A stretch of 64,000 bases of DNA. Origin: Marinobacter sp. BGYM27. GTDB taxonomy: Bacteria > Pseudomonadota > Gammaproteobacteria > Pseudomonadales > Oleiphilaceae. The notes under the pieces are model-generated. The model was not told the origin of the DNA, searched no databases, and worked only from the letters and a program-made list of their open reading frames with translations. Each line of letters opens with the position of its first letter. The stretch's first letter is position 1. Positions 1 to 7,770 of this stretch are shown here, piece after piece. Made by a program: the position numbers and the translations under genes. The stretch is taken from NCBI GenBank assembly GCA_025153445.1, contig JANZNS010000001.1:434001-498000 (forward strand), given 5' to 3'.

Positions 1-138
1 CGAGAGGTTATTTTCCTGCGCGATCTGCTGCATCAGCTCGTCAGGCAGCCACTGCTCCAGCGGCACAATCGCGGCGGGGTTGCCGGAAAACGGTTTGTCG
101 GCAAATGCATCAACCTGGTAAATCGGCAAGCGGATCAT
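1..138 (-). CDS. PhzF family isomerase/epimerase, N-terminal part only
   Basis: The first 46 codons of a gene that runs off the left edge. The protein opens with MIRLPIYQVDAFADKPFSGN, the characteristic start of the PhzF/YddE fold (diaminopimelate-epimerase-like), and continues to a QENNLS segment; E42 lines up with the acid that serves as catalytic base in PhzF. The family includes the phenazine enzyme and many isomerases of unknown substrate, so no specific reaction is claimed. The start is at 138 with an AAGGAG ribosome site (144-149). Its ATG overlaps the stop of the upstream gene as ATGA, so the two are probably translationally coupled. The divergent MocR-type regulator beyond the upstream gene may control both. 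Confidence 0.9.
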   Translation of the reverse strand, partial: MIRLPIYQVDAFADKPFSGNPAAIVPLEQWLPDELMQQIAQENNLS

Positions 139-485
139 GTGGGCTCCTTTACGTTGCAGTGATTGTCCTTCAAGACTGAAGGTTTTGCTTGATGTTGATT
201 TCTCTGCCACTGGCGGTGGCCCGTATACCGGGCGAGTTCCTGTTCGCCATACAGGTGAAGCAGGCTGCTACTGCCAGGCGGTGTCAGCACCCAGTGATCA
301 GGCGCAACAGCATTGACTCGGAAGCCCCAGTTTAGCAACTGATTCAGGTGTATCTGGCGTGTTGCCTGTACAGGGGCATCATCAATACCGCAGCGGTTGT
401 AAAGGTCGAACAGGTCATTTCTGGCCCTGGTGCTGGCCAATGTCTTGGGGCACTTCAAAGCGTGTCTGTGGGGTGTCGGTCGCAT
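135..485 (-). CDS. Small protein of unknown function upstream of phzF-like gene
   Basis: A 116-residue product that I do not recognise. No signal peptide or membrane segment is visible. The middle part (LLNWGFRVNAVAPDHWVLTP) looks like a compact folded domain, while the N-terminus is rich in Arg, His and Thr. It is probably a real gene: an AAGGAG site lies at the right distance before the ATG at 485, and its stop overlaps the start of the PhzF-like gene (ATGA). It would be the first gene of a two-gene or longer minus-strand operon. The divergent promoter region holds the direct repeat described at 562-599. Confidence 0.65.
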   Translation of the reverse strand: MRPTPHRHALKCPKTLASTRARNDLFDLYNRCGIDDAPVQATRQIHLNQLLNWGFRVNAVAPDHWVLTPPGSSSLLHLYGEQELARYTGHRQWQRNQHQAKPSVLKDNHCNVKEPT

Positions 486-561
486 GGGGAATCTCCTTCT
501 CCGTTAAGCGTTTGACTATTGTTCTCCGAAGCCCGCATCCGTCACAGAATCAGTCGGCTGG

Positions 562-599
562 AAATTGAACCGGTACAGTGCCAAATTGAACTAGACTGT
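562..599. promoter_or_regulatory. Direct-repeat operator candidate for the MocR-type regulator
   Basis: AAATTGAAC occurs twice, at 562-570 and 583-591, exactly 21 bp apart (two helical turns). Each copy is followed by a related tail (GGTACAGT at 572-579, AGACTGT at 593-599). MocR/PdxR-type dimers are known to bind direct repeats on one face of the helix, often containing a TTG...GTAC-like core. The site lies 77-114 bp before the minus-strand start at 485 and about 170 bp before the regulator start, so it could serve both directions. Confidence 0.55.
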
Positions 600-765
600 G
601 ATGGTTGGATTACGCTGTATCTGTGCTGCTCCAGTGAGCGGGTTTTCTGGGACGATGGGGTGTACCCCGGACAGGCCGCGCGTTTTGAGGCAACACTTTG
701 ATCCAGAAGGGAACACGACAGCAGGTCCTAAGGGGCTTAGGGCGAACAGGGTAAGGAGAGCAGAG

Positions 766-2235
766 ATGACAATTCTGTATGCACAGTTGGCCGACCAGAT
801 CGAACAGCTGATCAATGACGGGGTTTACCAGGAAGGTGAGCGCCTGCCCGGAGTACGTGTGCTGAGCCGCCAGTTTGGAGTCAGTATTTCTACGGTTTTG
901 CAGGCGCACCAGACCCTCGAAAGTCGAGGTTATCTGGAGGCGCGCGAGCGCAGTGGCTATTTTGCCAGACTGCCACGCAAGGATACGCCGGTGCCGACGA
1001 TGCAGAAGCCCCGTGTCCGCCCCGCTCCTGTGACCGCCCGTGATATGGCGCTGGATCTGTGCTCGGTTGAGCTGAAGCAAATGGTGGCTTTTGGTCCCGC
1101 AGTGCCCCATGCGGATTTCCTGCCGTTGCGACAGATTCAGCAAGCGACAATCTGGGCTGCCCGCCAGGGTATGGCGACCCTGGACTATGCCTTTCCCGGT
1201 AAAGAGGTGTTCCGGCGCCAGATCGCCCAGCGAATGACGTCTCTGGGCGTTGTCACAACGCCTGAAGACATCGTTGCAACTAACGGTGCCCAGGAAGCGA
1301 TAATTCTGGCGTTGCGGGCGGTGACCCAGCCCGGTGACATTGTGGCGGTCGAGTCGCCGTCTTTCCCCGGCATTCTTCAGGCGCTTGAAGTGGTGGGGTT
1401 GAGAGCCCTTGAGATTCCTACTCATCCACTTGAAGGGCTCAGTCTGGAGGGGCTGGAGTTGGCACTGGCGCAGTGGCCCATCAAAGCGTGCGTGGTGGTG
1501 CCGAACCATAGCAACCCGCTAGGCGTGAGGATGCCGGATGATAAAAAGAAGCGATTGGTGACTTTGCTGGATGATGCCGGCGTGGTGCTGATCGAGGATG
1601 ATATCTACGGCGACCTGCCACACGAAGGTGAGCGTCCGCGTCCTGCGAAATCCTTTGATAGCAGTGGCAACGTGATTTACTGCAGCTCGTTCTCGAAAAC
1701 CATTTCCCCTGGACTGCGACTGGGCTGGATCGTACCCGGGAAGTATTTTAACGAGGTGTCCCAGCAAAAATATTTCAGCAATCTGGCGACTGCGAGTATC
1801 CCTCAATTGGCAGTGGCGCACTTTCTGGAGCAGGGCGGTTACGATCGTTACCTCCGTACAGCGCGACAGCGTTATCGCGAGGCAACCGAACGCATGCGCG
1901 CTGCGATAGGCCGGGAGTTTCCCGAAGGTACGGCGGTCAGTCGCCCCATGGGTGGGTTTGTGGTGTGGGTGCAATTACCTGATCGTGTATCCGGTACCCG
2001 TGTTTTTCACCGCGCCCGTGAAGTCGGCATCAACGTGGCGCCGGGTCGCATGTTCTCGACTACCAACAAGTACGAAGACTACGTCCGCATCAATTGCGCC
2101 AATCCATGGAGCGAGCGGATCGACAAAGCCATTCGGCAGCTGGGTATCCTCGTCTCTGAAGAGCAGGAGGTGCAAGGTGCCACTTCGGATTCACCGGATG
2201 GCGTGAATCATGATATGGCTGCGGCCGGTTCCTGA
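766..2235 (+). CDS. MocR-family regulator (GntR winged helix plus aminotransferase domain)
   Basis: A 489-residue PLP-binding transcription factor. Residues about 1-70 are a GntR winged helix (LPGVRVLSRQFGVSISTV). A linker at 71-95 is followed by a fold-type I aminotransferase domain, with the PNHSNPLG segment near 246-253, the EDDIYGDL segment near 277-284, and SFSKT with the predicted PLP lysine at K311. Family members sense amino-acid or vitamin ligands through PLP and usually regulate the neighbouring divergent gene. A longer reading frame exists from 598, but the ATG at 766 has a clear AAGGAG (753-758) and begins where GntR domains begin. The stop abuts the stop of the convergent SGNH hydrolase gene. 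The effector is unknown. The 21-bp direct repeat at 562-599 is the likely operator. Confidence 0.93.
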   Translation: MTILYAQLADQIEQLINDGVYQEGERLPGVRVLSRQFGVSISTVLQAHQTLESRGYLEARERSGYFARLPRKDTPVPTMQKPRVRPAPVTARDMALDLCSVELKQMVAFGPAVPHADFLPLRQIQQATIWAARQGMATLDYAFPGKEVFRRQIAQRMTSLGVVTTPEDIVATNGAQEAIILALRAVTQPGDIVAVESPSFPGILQALEVVGLRALEIPTHPLEGLSLEGLELALAQWPIKACVVVPNHSNPLGVRMPDDKKKRLVTLLDDAGVVLIEDDIYGDLPHEGERPRPAKSFDSSGNVIYCSSFSKTISPGLRLGWIVPGKYFNEVSQQKYFSNLATASIPQLAVAHFLEQGGYDRYLRTARQRYREATERMRAAIGREFPEGTAVSRPMGGFVVWVQLPDRVSGTRVFHRAREVGINVAPGRMFSTTNKYEDYVRINCANPWSERIDKAIRQLGILVSEEQEVQGATSDSPDGVNHDMAAAGS

Positions 2236-2961
2236 TTATGCTGGCGGTCCGATATGGGCCGCCAGTGTTTCTGCCCACATCCGATAACCGCCTGGCCCCG
2301 GGTGGAAACCGTCAGTTGCCATGACGTCAGGACCGTTTTCAAACTGGACACCGATCAGATCGACATTCGGATACCCGCCGACACGTCGGGCCAGACCCAT
2401 GTTGAATGCGCGTGCCCGCTCACCAAGATAACGCCGCAAGGGTTGTGGCAACACCGGGAAACGCTCCATCGGTGGCACTGCAGTAAACAGTATCCTGTCC
2501 GGCGCATACTGCTGGTTGATACCGGCTATCAGTCTATCGACCTGCTTTAGCCAGCCCGTAACGGAGCATTTTGACGTCACATCGTTCACCCCCAGCGACA
2601 CCACCACAATGTCGGCGTCGCATGATGGCAAGCGGCTGGCCGCTGTCTCCGTTGTGGCGTCAGGCGGGGGAAGATAGTCGGCCACCTTGCGACCGGTCAG
2701 CGCTTCGAGGGTCCAGTGAACCTGGTAATGCTGACTGAGCCTGTCGACCAACTGTCCGCTCAAGGCAATGGACTGATCTTTCGCCCCCACACCTGCCGCT
2801 GCGGAATCACCTAAAATCAGAAGATGAAGTGATGGGCCTTTGCCGGCCTGACCGGCACGAGGCCCGCTTGCCTCCGGAAGCCTGGGCGTTGTCGCTCGGA
2901 CGCGCTTGCCTTGATAAAGCAGCGCAGGGGCAAGCGTCAGTAACATGATGTTGTGCAGCAC
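2236..2961 (-). CDS. SGNH/GDSL-type hydrolase
   Basis: A 241-residue esterase or lipase of the SGNH superfamily. Block I is LLILGDSAAAGVG, with the nucleophilic Ser in GDS. The block III region reads VVSLGVNDVT, giving the oxyanion-hole Asn. Block V is DGFHPG, with the catalytic Asp and His. A hydrophobic N-terminus (MLHNIMLLTLAPALLY) suggests a membrane anchor or signal segment, so it is probably exported or membrane-attached. The substrate cannot be told from sequence: acyl esters and carbohydrate esters are both common. It is convergent with the MocR gene, with stops directly adjacent. Confidence 0.88.
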   Translation of the reverse strand: MLHNIMLLTLAPALLYQGKRVRATTPRLPEASGPRAGQAGKGPSLHLLILGDSAAAGVGAKDQSIALSGQLVDRLSQHYQVHWTLEALTGRKVADYLPPPDATTETAASRLPSCDADIVVVSLGVNDVTSKCSVTGWLKQVDRLIAGINQQYAPDRILFTAVPPMERFPVLPQPLRRYLGERARAFNMGLARRVGGYPNVDLIGVQFENGPDVMATDGFHPGPGGYRMWAETLAAHIGPPA

Positions 2962-3270
2962 GATGTTTCCCTCAGGGTATTCAGCTTCTATTCCCCGCAG
3001 CGTGAGGGCTGGTGCCTTCGCTGTACAGGGCGGGGTGCTCCTTAGATGTCTAGATTAGGACTTTCTACTGCAAAAAAGCAGAAAAATTGGCCCTTTTTGA
3101 CAGGTTATGGTGTCGCTCCCGATAGGAAACCCTGAGTGTCTCGGTTATGCTGGCTTTAATTGAAGCGTTTGCTTTAATTAAAGCATCAGCCCACAGTTTG
3201 CGATGACCAGCGACGGGTCAACGACAATAACAATAGAACCATTCACCACAGTGATGAAATGGAGGCAGTT
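2962..3270. other. Intergenic region between SGNH hydrolase and metal-hydrolase genes
   Basis: About 310 bases, divergently transcribed on both sides. I find no ORF or RNA gene. It carries the paired AT-rich palindromes at 3153-3184, which lie about 90-120 bp before the start of the plus-strand gene. No convincing -35/-10 pair was identified. Confidence 0.5.
3153..3184. promoter_or_regulatory. Two tandem GCTTTAATTrAAGC palindromes, probable operator
   Basis: 3171-3184 is a perfect 14-bp palindrome, GCTTTAATTAAAGC. An 18-bp upstream shift gives GCTTTAATTGAAGC (3153-3166), the same palindrome with one substitution. Two dimer sites with centres 18 bp apart fit cooperative binding of a TetR- or LysR-like dimer. 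No such regulator gene is adjacent. Confidence 0.5.
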
Positions 3271-4113
3271 ATGTCCGTCAGCTCTACACCCGAAGGGGTC
3301 GAAATAGCGCCACGCCATGTCAGTTTCGAACTCGATGATGAACTGAAAACCCTTTGGCATAGCAACAATGTGTTCCGAACTGCATTCTTTAACGCCCTGT
3401 CGTTACAGTTTCCTGATGGCGAGCAGCAATTCATCAACGCGGTTCGCCTCTATCGGGACAAAATCAAAGACCCCAAGCTTGCGGCGGAAGTCCGTGGGTT
3501 TATTGGTCAGGAAGCCCTGCACGGACGGGAGCATCGGCGATACAACGAAGCCCTGAAGTCCAGAGGGTATGACGTGGATGCGATTGATGCGCGCTTTCGC
3601 AAGCATATGGACTGGGTCGAGAAACTGCCGCCCAACCGACAGTTGGCGGGCACTTGCGGCGCGGAGCACTACACGGCGGTGCTGGCCAATGCGATTCTGT
3701 CTGATCCCGAGTGGATGCAGAGCGTGTCCCCCAAAATGCGTGAACTCTGGCGCTGGCATGCCATCGAAGAGACCGAGCATAAGGCGGTCGCCTTTGACGT
3801 GTATCGTCAGTGCGTGGGTAATGAGCGATTGCGGAAGATTGTATTCCTGTTCGTCACTTACAATTTCACCAAATATACCTTCCTCAACACCTGCAGCATG
3901 CTGCGTCACGAGGGTAAGTTGTGGAGCCTGCGCACCTGGCTCGACGGCATCAACTTCCTTTGGGGTAAGCCTGGCATTGTTCGTAAATGCCTGCCTGAAT
4001 TCATGGCTTATCTTAAAACCGGCTTTCACCCCTGGGAGCAGGACAATCGTGCCCTGTTGGAGAAAAGTCTGGATGAGCTGAGCGAGCGCTATCCTGAAGC
4101 CAAAAGCGCCTGA
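3271..4113 (+). CDS. Predicted metal-dependent hydrolase (PF10118-type, ferritin-like)
   Basis: A 280-residue helical protein matching the predicted metal-dependent hydrolase family. Two Glu/His clusters of the sort that hold a di-metal centre are visible: EALHGREH near residues 93-100, and HAIEETEHKAVAFD about 75 residues further on. No signal peptide is present. Members are common in hydrocarbon- and lipid-degrading gammaproteobacteria, but the reaction is unknown to me. The start was set at the ATG at 3271 because GGAGG (3261-3265) is ideally spaced; an ATG at 3259 in the same frame lies before that site. The gene is alone on its strand, with the palindromic operator candidate upstream. 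Confidence 0.85.
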   Translation: MSVSSTPEGVEIAPRHVSFELDDELKTLWHSNNVFRTAFFNALSLQFPDGEQQFINAVRLYRDKIKDPKLAAEVRGFIGQEALHGREHRRYNEALKSRGYDVDAIDARFRKHMDWVEKLPPNRQLAGTCGAEHYTAVLANAILSDPEWMQSVSPKMRELWRWHAIEETEHKAVAFDVYRQCVGNERLRKIVFLFVTYNFTKYTFLNTCSMLRHEGKLWSLRTWLDGINFLWGKPGIVRKCLPEFMAYLKTGFHPWEQDNRALLEKSLDELSERYPEAKSA

Positions 4114-4248
4114 CAGGCATCCGTTAAATCACGTGAAATTGCTGATAATGCCGGCAAACTGTGTTAAATCTGTCGCCACTTACAAAAATAAACATAATAG
4201 CGCCCGGTGCCTGATCATCCGGTACCGGAGTGGCGAACGGAGATAGCT

Positions 4249-5199
4249 ATGCGAGTCGGTCTGATCATTGATTCAGCCTGTGACCTTCCCCACGAATTTT
4301 CCCGCAGGCACAACCTTTCCATCCTGCCGGTTACTGCTGTGATCGATGGCCAAACCTATATTGATGATCACGACCCGGTTAAAACTCAGGAATTCTATGA
4401 AAGCGGATTACTGCAGAAAGGCCATCATGCTGAAACTGAGGCCTTTTCAGCCCAGCAGATCCACGATCTTTTTCTGAGCGATATCGTCACCGAGTACGAC
4501 GTTGCAATCTGTGAGACGGTGACACGCTCACGCAGTCTTATATACCAGAATGCCACCGAAGCGATGAACTCGGTGATGTCCCACTACCGGAAGGCTCGCG
4601 AAGCCGCAGGTGTATCGGGAAACTTCTCAATGCGCGTTGTCGACAGCAAGCAGCTGTTTGCAGGACAGGGATTGCTGGCAGCGCATACGCTGGATCTGAT
4701 TGAAAAGAAGCTGTCCAAGAATGAACTGCGGCAGCAGATTGAATCCTTCACTGATCGCATCTACACCTGCGTCATTCCCCGGGATCTCCATTACATCCGC
4801 GAGCGCGCCCGTCGTCGTGGTGACAAAAGTGTATCCGCCGTCGCCGCGTTTTTGGGTAAGGCCCTGAGTATCACACCGGTTATCTTTGGCAAAGGTGCAG
4901 AAGGTGAGCCTGTCGCCAAAACCCGCAGCTTTGATGATGCGGTTTCAAAAGTCATGGCCTATGCGGCCGAGCGTGTTAAGGCCGGCTTGCTCACACCTTA
5001 CGTGTGCATGTCATGCGGTTTGTCCTGGGAGGAGATTAACGCGCTGCCGGGGCTGGATAACCTGCGTGAGGTCTGTAAGGAAGAAGGTGTTGAATTGCTG
5101 CTTTCCCAGATGGGTATCACCAGTAGTATATACGTCGGACCCGGCAGTCTCTGTTTGGCGCTGGGAGCTGAGGATCACGCGTTTTCCGATTTCCAATAG
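4249..5199 (+). CDS. DegV family fatty-acid-binding protein
   Basis: A 316-residue DegV-fold protein. The N-terminus (RVGLIIDSACDLPHEF) carries the TDSxxDLP-like signature with IDSACDLP. The middle holds the family-typical VVDSKQLFAGQGLLA stretch. The C-terminal lobe ends with IYVGPGSLCLALG, which corresponds to the vGPGxlgl segment lining the lipid pocket. DegV/FakB proteins present a fatty acid to a kinase in Gram-positive bacteria; no FakA-like kinase gene is in this window, so the partner here is unknown. The ATG at 4249 is preferred over a GTG at 4207 because GGAG (4239-4242) precedes it. A terminator follows at 5231-5263. Confidence 0.9.
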   Translation: MRVGLIIDSACDLPHEFSRRHNLSILPVTAVIDGQTYIDDHDPVKTQEFYESGLLQKGHHAETEAFSAQQIHDLFLSDIVTEYDVAICETVTRSRSLIYQNATEAMNSVMSHYRKAREAAGVSGNFSMRVVDSKQLFAGQGLLAAHTLDLIEKKLSKNELRQQIESFTDRIYTCVIPRDLHYIRERARRRGDKSVSAVAAFLGKALSITPVIFGKGAEGEPVAKTRSFDDAVSKVMAYAAERVKAGLLTPYVCMSCGLSWEEINALPGLDNLREVCKEEGVELLLSQMGITSSIYVGPGSLCLALGAEDHAFSDFQ

Positions 5200-5230
5200 C
5201 CTCCCGGTTTGCCCGAACCGCATTTCCCAA

Positions 5231-5263
5231 CGGCCTGCATGGCGAATCCTGCAGGCCGTTTTG
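5231..5263 (+). terminator. Rho-independent terminator after degV-like gene
   Basis: The stem CGGCCTGCA (5231-5239) pairs with TGCAGGCCG (5250-5258) around a 10-nt loop. It is followed by TTTTG, giving a short U tract. Confidence 0.75.
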
Positions 5264-5400
5264 CGTGATAACCTGCCTTTGCTTTCGGTGGTCAGTGTGT
5301 TGCAACGGCACGCACTGCTCAGGCGTTATTGGTGCCGCTACTCTTTTGAGCGTATCAATACCTTTCAAAATGCATCGCACAGCCAGATGGATGAATAAGC

Positions 5401-6429
5401 ATGGCAAAGGACTCAGTTGAACCCGCAGCACAGCTCCTGGAACTTCACGTCAAACACGAACTGGCGGCGCTGAAGGGAGCCAAGTGCCGCAAGTTTCTCC
5501 ACACGGAAGTGCAGGAACTCTATGGCCTGGCAAGCCGTGTCACCCTGCGCCAGGCGGTGACAGAAGAACAGATCATGGGCGTGATCCGGCGTCTGGTTGT
5601 CAATATGGAACTGGATGGCGGTATTCCTGAACTGGCCGGCGAGATGGCGGCAAAAGTGGCGGCAGCGCCTGTGCAGTCGACCACTCGCCTGGGTGATGTG
5701 TTGAGCCGTGAGCAACTGACGGGGTTTGTCGAAGAGATTCTGGTACTGCGCGAGCATCGCGAACGGCTGATAAGCGAGGTGATGGCACACCCGGTCTATC
5801 AGGAGTTGGTGTCGAATATCGTGTACCACGGCATCATCAATTACATCTACGAAGACAATCTGATTTCCCGCAGTGTGCCGGGTGTCGGTTCGATGATGAA
5901 ATTCGGCAAGCGGATGGCGACCAAAGCGGTGCCGGGGATCGATGAAACCTTCGAACGCCGCATCAAAAGCTATTTGAGCGATAGTCTGCCGGGCCTGATT
6001 GGCCGCAGTGAGCAGTTCCTCAATAAGGCTCTCTCTGATAGCGAGCTTCATGACAGCATTATGGCCATCTGGAAGGGTGTGGAAGATCGCACGCTGGAAG
6101 AACTCCAGGTGGGGCTGGGCGAGATTGAGCTGCAGGAATTTGTAGTGCTGGGTTATGGCTTCTGGCTGGAATTCCGCCAGACCGCCTATTTTGACGGCTG
6201 CTGCGAGGCGGTTGTGAAGCATTTGTTTGATAAATATGGCGACCAGCCGTTGACCGAACTGTTGGGTGATGTGGGTGTGACAGAAGAGGTTATCCAGACT
6301 GAAGTGGATACCTTCGCACAACCCGTACTCGATCTGCTGCGGGAAGAGGGGTATCTTGAGGCTCTGTTGCGCCGCCGTCTGACGCCTTTTTACTCGTCTG
6401 CAGCGGTTAAAAAAATACTCGCTGAATGA
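5401..6429 (+). CDS. Conserved-looking protein of unknown function, 342 aa
   Basis: I do not recognise this family. The protein is soluble-looking and rich in helix-forming residues, with many Glu, Leu and Val. A central segment (VPGVGSMMKFGKRMATKAVPGI, about residues 160-181) contains two VPG turns and several Lys/Arg residues. It has no signal peptide and no clear transmembrane helix. Codon use and reading-frame quality resemble the neighbours, and the opposite-strand frame of 396 codons is its shadow. The ribosome site before the ATG at 5401 is weak. The LysE-family gene starts 12 bases after its stop, so the two are probably co-transcribed. Confidence 0.7.
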   Translation: MAKDSVEPAAQLLELHVKHELAALKGAKCRKFLHTEVQELYGLASRVTLRQAVTEEQIMGVIRRLVVNMELDGGIPELAGEMAAKVAAAPVQSTTRLGDVLSREQLTGFVEEILVLREHRERLISEVMAHPVYQELVSNIVYHGIINYIYEDNLISRSVPGVGSMMKFGKRMATKAVPGIDETFERRIKSYLSDSLPGLIGRSEQFLNKALSDSELHDSIMAIWKGVEDRTLEELQVGLGEIELQEFVVLGYGFWLEFRQTAYFDGCCEAVVKHLFDKYGDQPLTELLGDVGVTEEVIQTEVDTFAQPVLDLLREEGYLEALLRRRLTPFYSSAAVKKILAE

Positions 6430-6441
6430 CGTGAGGTGGCT

Positions 6442-7098
6442 GTGCCGAGTACCGAACTGTTCTGGACGTTCCTGATCGCTATATCGCTGCTGACGATAAC
6501 CCCCGGGGTGGATACGCTGCTGGTGATGCGCAATACCGCCAGGGGCGGTCTTAAAGACGGCGTGATGAGTAGTTTCGGTATCTGCAGCGGTTTGTTCGTG
6601 CACGCGGCCTTGTCGGCGGTCGGCATATCACTGATTCTGCTGCAGACCGCATGGGCGTTCGCACTTCTGAAATGGGTGGGCGCGGCGTATCTGGTGTGGC
6701 TGGGTATTGCCAGCTTGCGCCAGGCTTTTAGCAAGAAAGCCGATCACACACCTGTCCGTAAAGAACCTTCAACCGCTTTGCCGGCAGCCGGCGACTACCG
6801 CCCATGGCGCTCGTTCCGTGAAGGGCTTCTGTCCAATGTACTGAATCCCAAAACCGCGCTTTTCTACATGGCGTTTCTGCCCCAGTTTATTGACCCGCAG
6901 GGCGCTGCTTTCAGCCAGTCGATTGCGTTGGCTGCGGTGCACTTTGTACTGGCAATGGTCTGGCAAACCGTGGTGGCTGGAATGGTTCTGCACTCCCGCC
7001 GCTGGGTGGCGCGGCCGGGCCTGAAACGGCTGATGCATGGGTTGACGGGTGGCGTCTTCGTAGCGCTGGGCGCCAGGCTGGCTGTAACACAGCCGTAG
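6442..7098 (+). CDS. LysE/RhtB family amino-acid exporter
   Basis: A 218-residue inner-membrane protein with about six hydrophobic helices. The first reads TFLIAISLLTITPGVDTLLV and contains the family-typical TPGxD motif, followed by the RNTARGGLKDG loop. A second conserved stretch, LNPKTALFYMAFLPQF, is also diagnostic. Such proteins export amino acids or related small molecules; the substrate is not predictable. I set the start at the GTG at 6442 because GAGG (6433-6436) is correctly spaced; an in-frame GTG at 6436 overlaps that site. The gene follows the unknown gene at 5401 with a short gap and ends before a strong bidirectional terminator. Confidence 0.88.
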   Translation: MPSTELFWTFLIAISLLTITPGVDTLLVMRNTARGGLKDGVMSSFGICSGLFVHAALSAVGISLILLQTAWAFALLKWVGAAYLVWLGIASLRQAFSKKADHTPVRKEPSTALPAAGDYRPWRSFREGLLSNVLNPKTALFYMAFLPQFIDPQGAAFSQSIALAAVHFVLAMVWQTVVAGMVLHSRRWVARPGLKRLMHGLTGGVFVALGARLAVTQP

Positions 7099-7131
7099 TT
7101 TATCCAATGCCGGGTGTTGAATTCCGGCCAT

Positions 7132-7173
7132 AAAAAAACGGGAAGACACCTCAGGGTGCTTCCCGTTTTTTTA
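7132..7173. terminator. Bidirectional terminator between lysE-like gene and fdxA
   Basis: An ACGGGAAG/CTTCCCGT stem is extended by an inner pairing of CACC with GGTG. Seven A lie on the left (7132-7138) and seven T on the right, so U tracts form in both directions. It separates the convergent plus-strand exporter and minus-strand ferredoxin genes. Confidence 0.85.
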
Positions 7174-7192
7174 TACGGTCGCTGGTCGCGGC

Positions 7193-7516
7193 TTACCGTT
7201 CCAGATACTGGAGTTTGTCGGTCTTGCCGTCCCACTCAGCCGCGTCAGGCAGGGGATCTTTCTTTTCAGTGATGTTGGGCCACTTGCCAGCCAGATCCGC
7301 GTTGATTTCGACATAGGCTTCCTGGTCTGCGGGCAGCTCGTCTTCGGAGAAAATGGCCTCCGCAGGGCATTCTGGCTCGCAAAGCGCGCAATCGATGCAC
7401 TCGTCCGGGTCGATGACCAGGAAGTTTGGACCTTCATAGAAACAGTCTACCGGGCAGACTTCCACACAGTCGGTGTATTTGCACTTGATGCAGTTATCTG
7501 TAACGACGAATGCCAT
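7193..7516 (-). CDS. fdxA: 7Fe ferredoxin FdxA
   Basis: A 107-residue ferredoxin with one [3Fe-4S] and one [4Fe-4S] cluster. The N-terminal half has [20 protein letters not shown], and the second motif is [12 protein letters not shown]. The long C-terminal extension is typical of the Azotobacter/Pseudomonas FdI type. It acts as a soluble low-potential electron carrier. The start at 7516 is chosen because [10 protein letters not shown] is the standard family N-terminus and an AGGAAC site precedes it; a longer frame from 7561 adds 15 unrelated residues. The mutS-fdxA order is the one seen in Pseudomonas relatives. A good promoter lies 120-148 bp upstream at 7636-7664. Confidence 0.96.
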   Translation of the reverse strand: MAFVVTDNCIKCKYTDCVEVCPVDCFYEGPNFLVIDPDECIDCALCEPECPAEAIFSEDELPADQEAYVEINADLAGKWPNITEKKDPLPDAAEWDGKTDKLQYLER

Positions 7517-7635
7517 GTTTGGGTTCCTGCTATTCCGATCAATCTCATCAGTCAGCGTCAATTAAGTCTGCGGCAAAAATCCGGCATCCGGGATGCGTGG
7601 CCGCGCTTACTGCGCATTATTAATTTTCGAGCGGT

Positions 7636-7664
7636 ATTGTAGGGAGCGGTCCACCAAGTAGCAA
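7636..7664 (-). promoter_or_regulatory. Sigma-70-type promoter for fdxA
   Basis: Reading the minus strand, TTGCTA (7664-7659) is followed after exactly 17 bp by TACAAT (7641-7636). These match the -35 at four of six positions and the -10 at five of six. Transcription would give an fdxA message with a leader of about 110 nt, independent of mutS. Confidence 0.55.
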
Positions 7665-7770
7665 GCTTGGTGCCGCGCACCTTTAAGGCTCTTTTATTAT
7701 AACGATATAGAAGCAGCGGTTTATGCCCCTCTCGGGGGCCGAGCTTGCAAACGACGCTGCAGACGTTGAA

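Noticed and set aside
610-1509. Minus-strand frame of 299 codons opposite the MocR gene
   Set aside because: A shadow of the strongly supported GntR-aminotransferase gene.
5413-6603. Long minus-strand frame of 396 codons
   Set aside because: It is the complement of a better plus-strand gene, has a His/Gln-rich composition typical of shadows, and no ribosome site.
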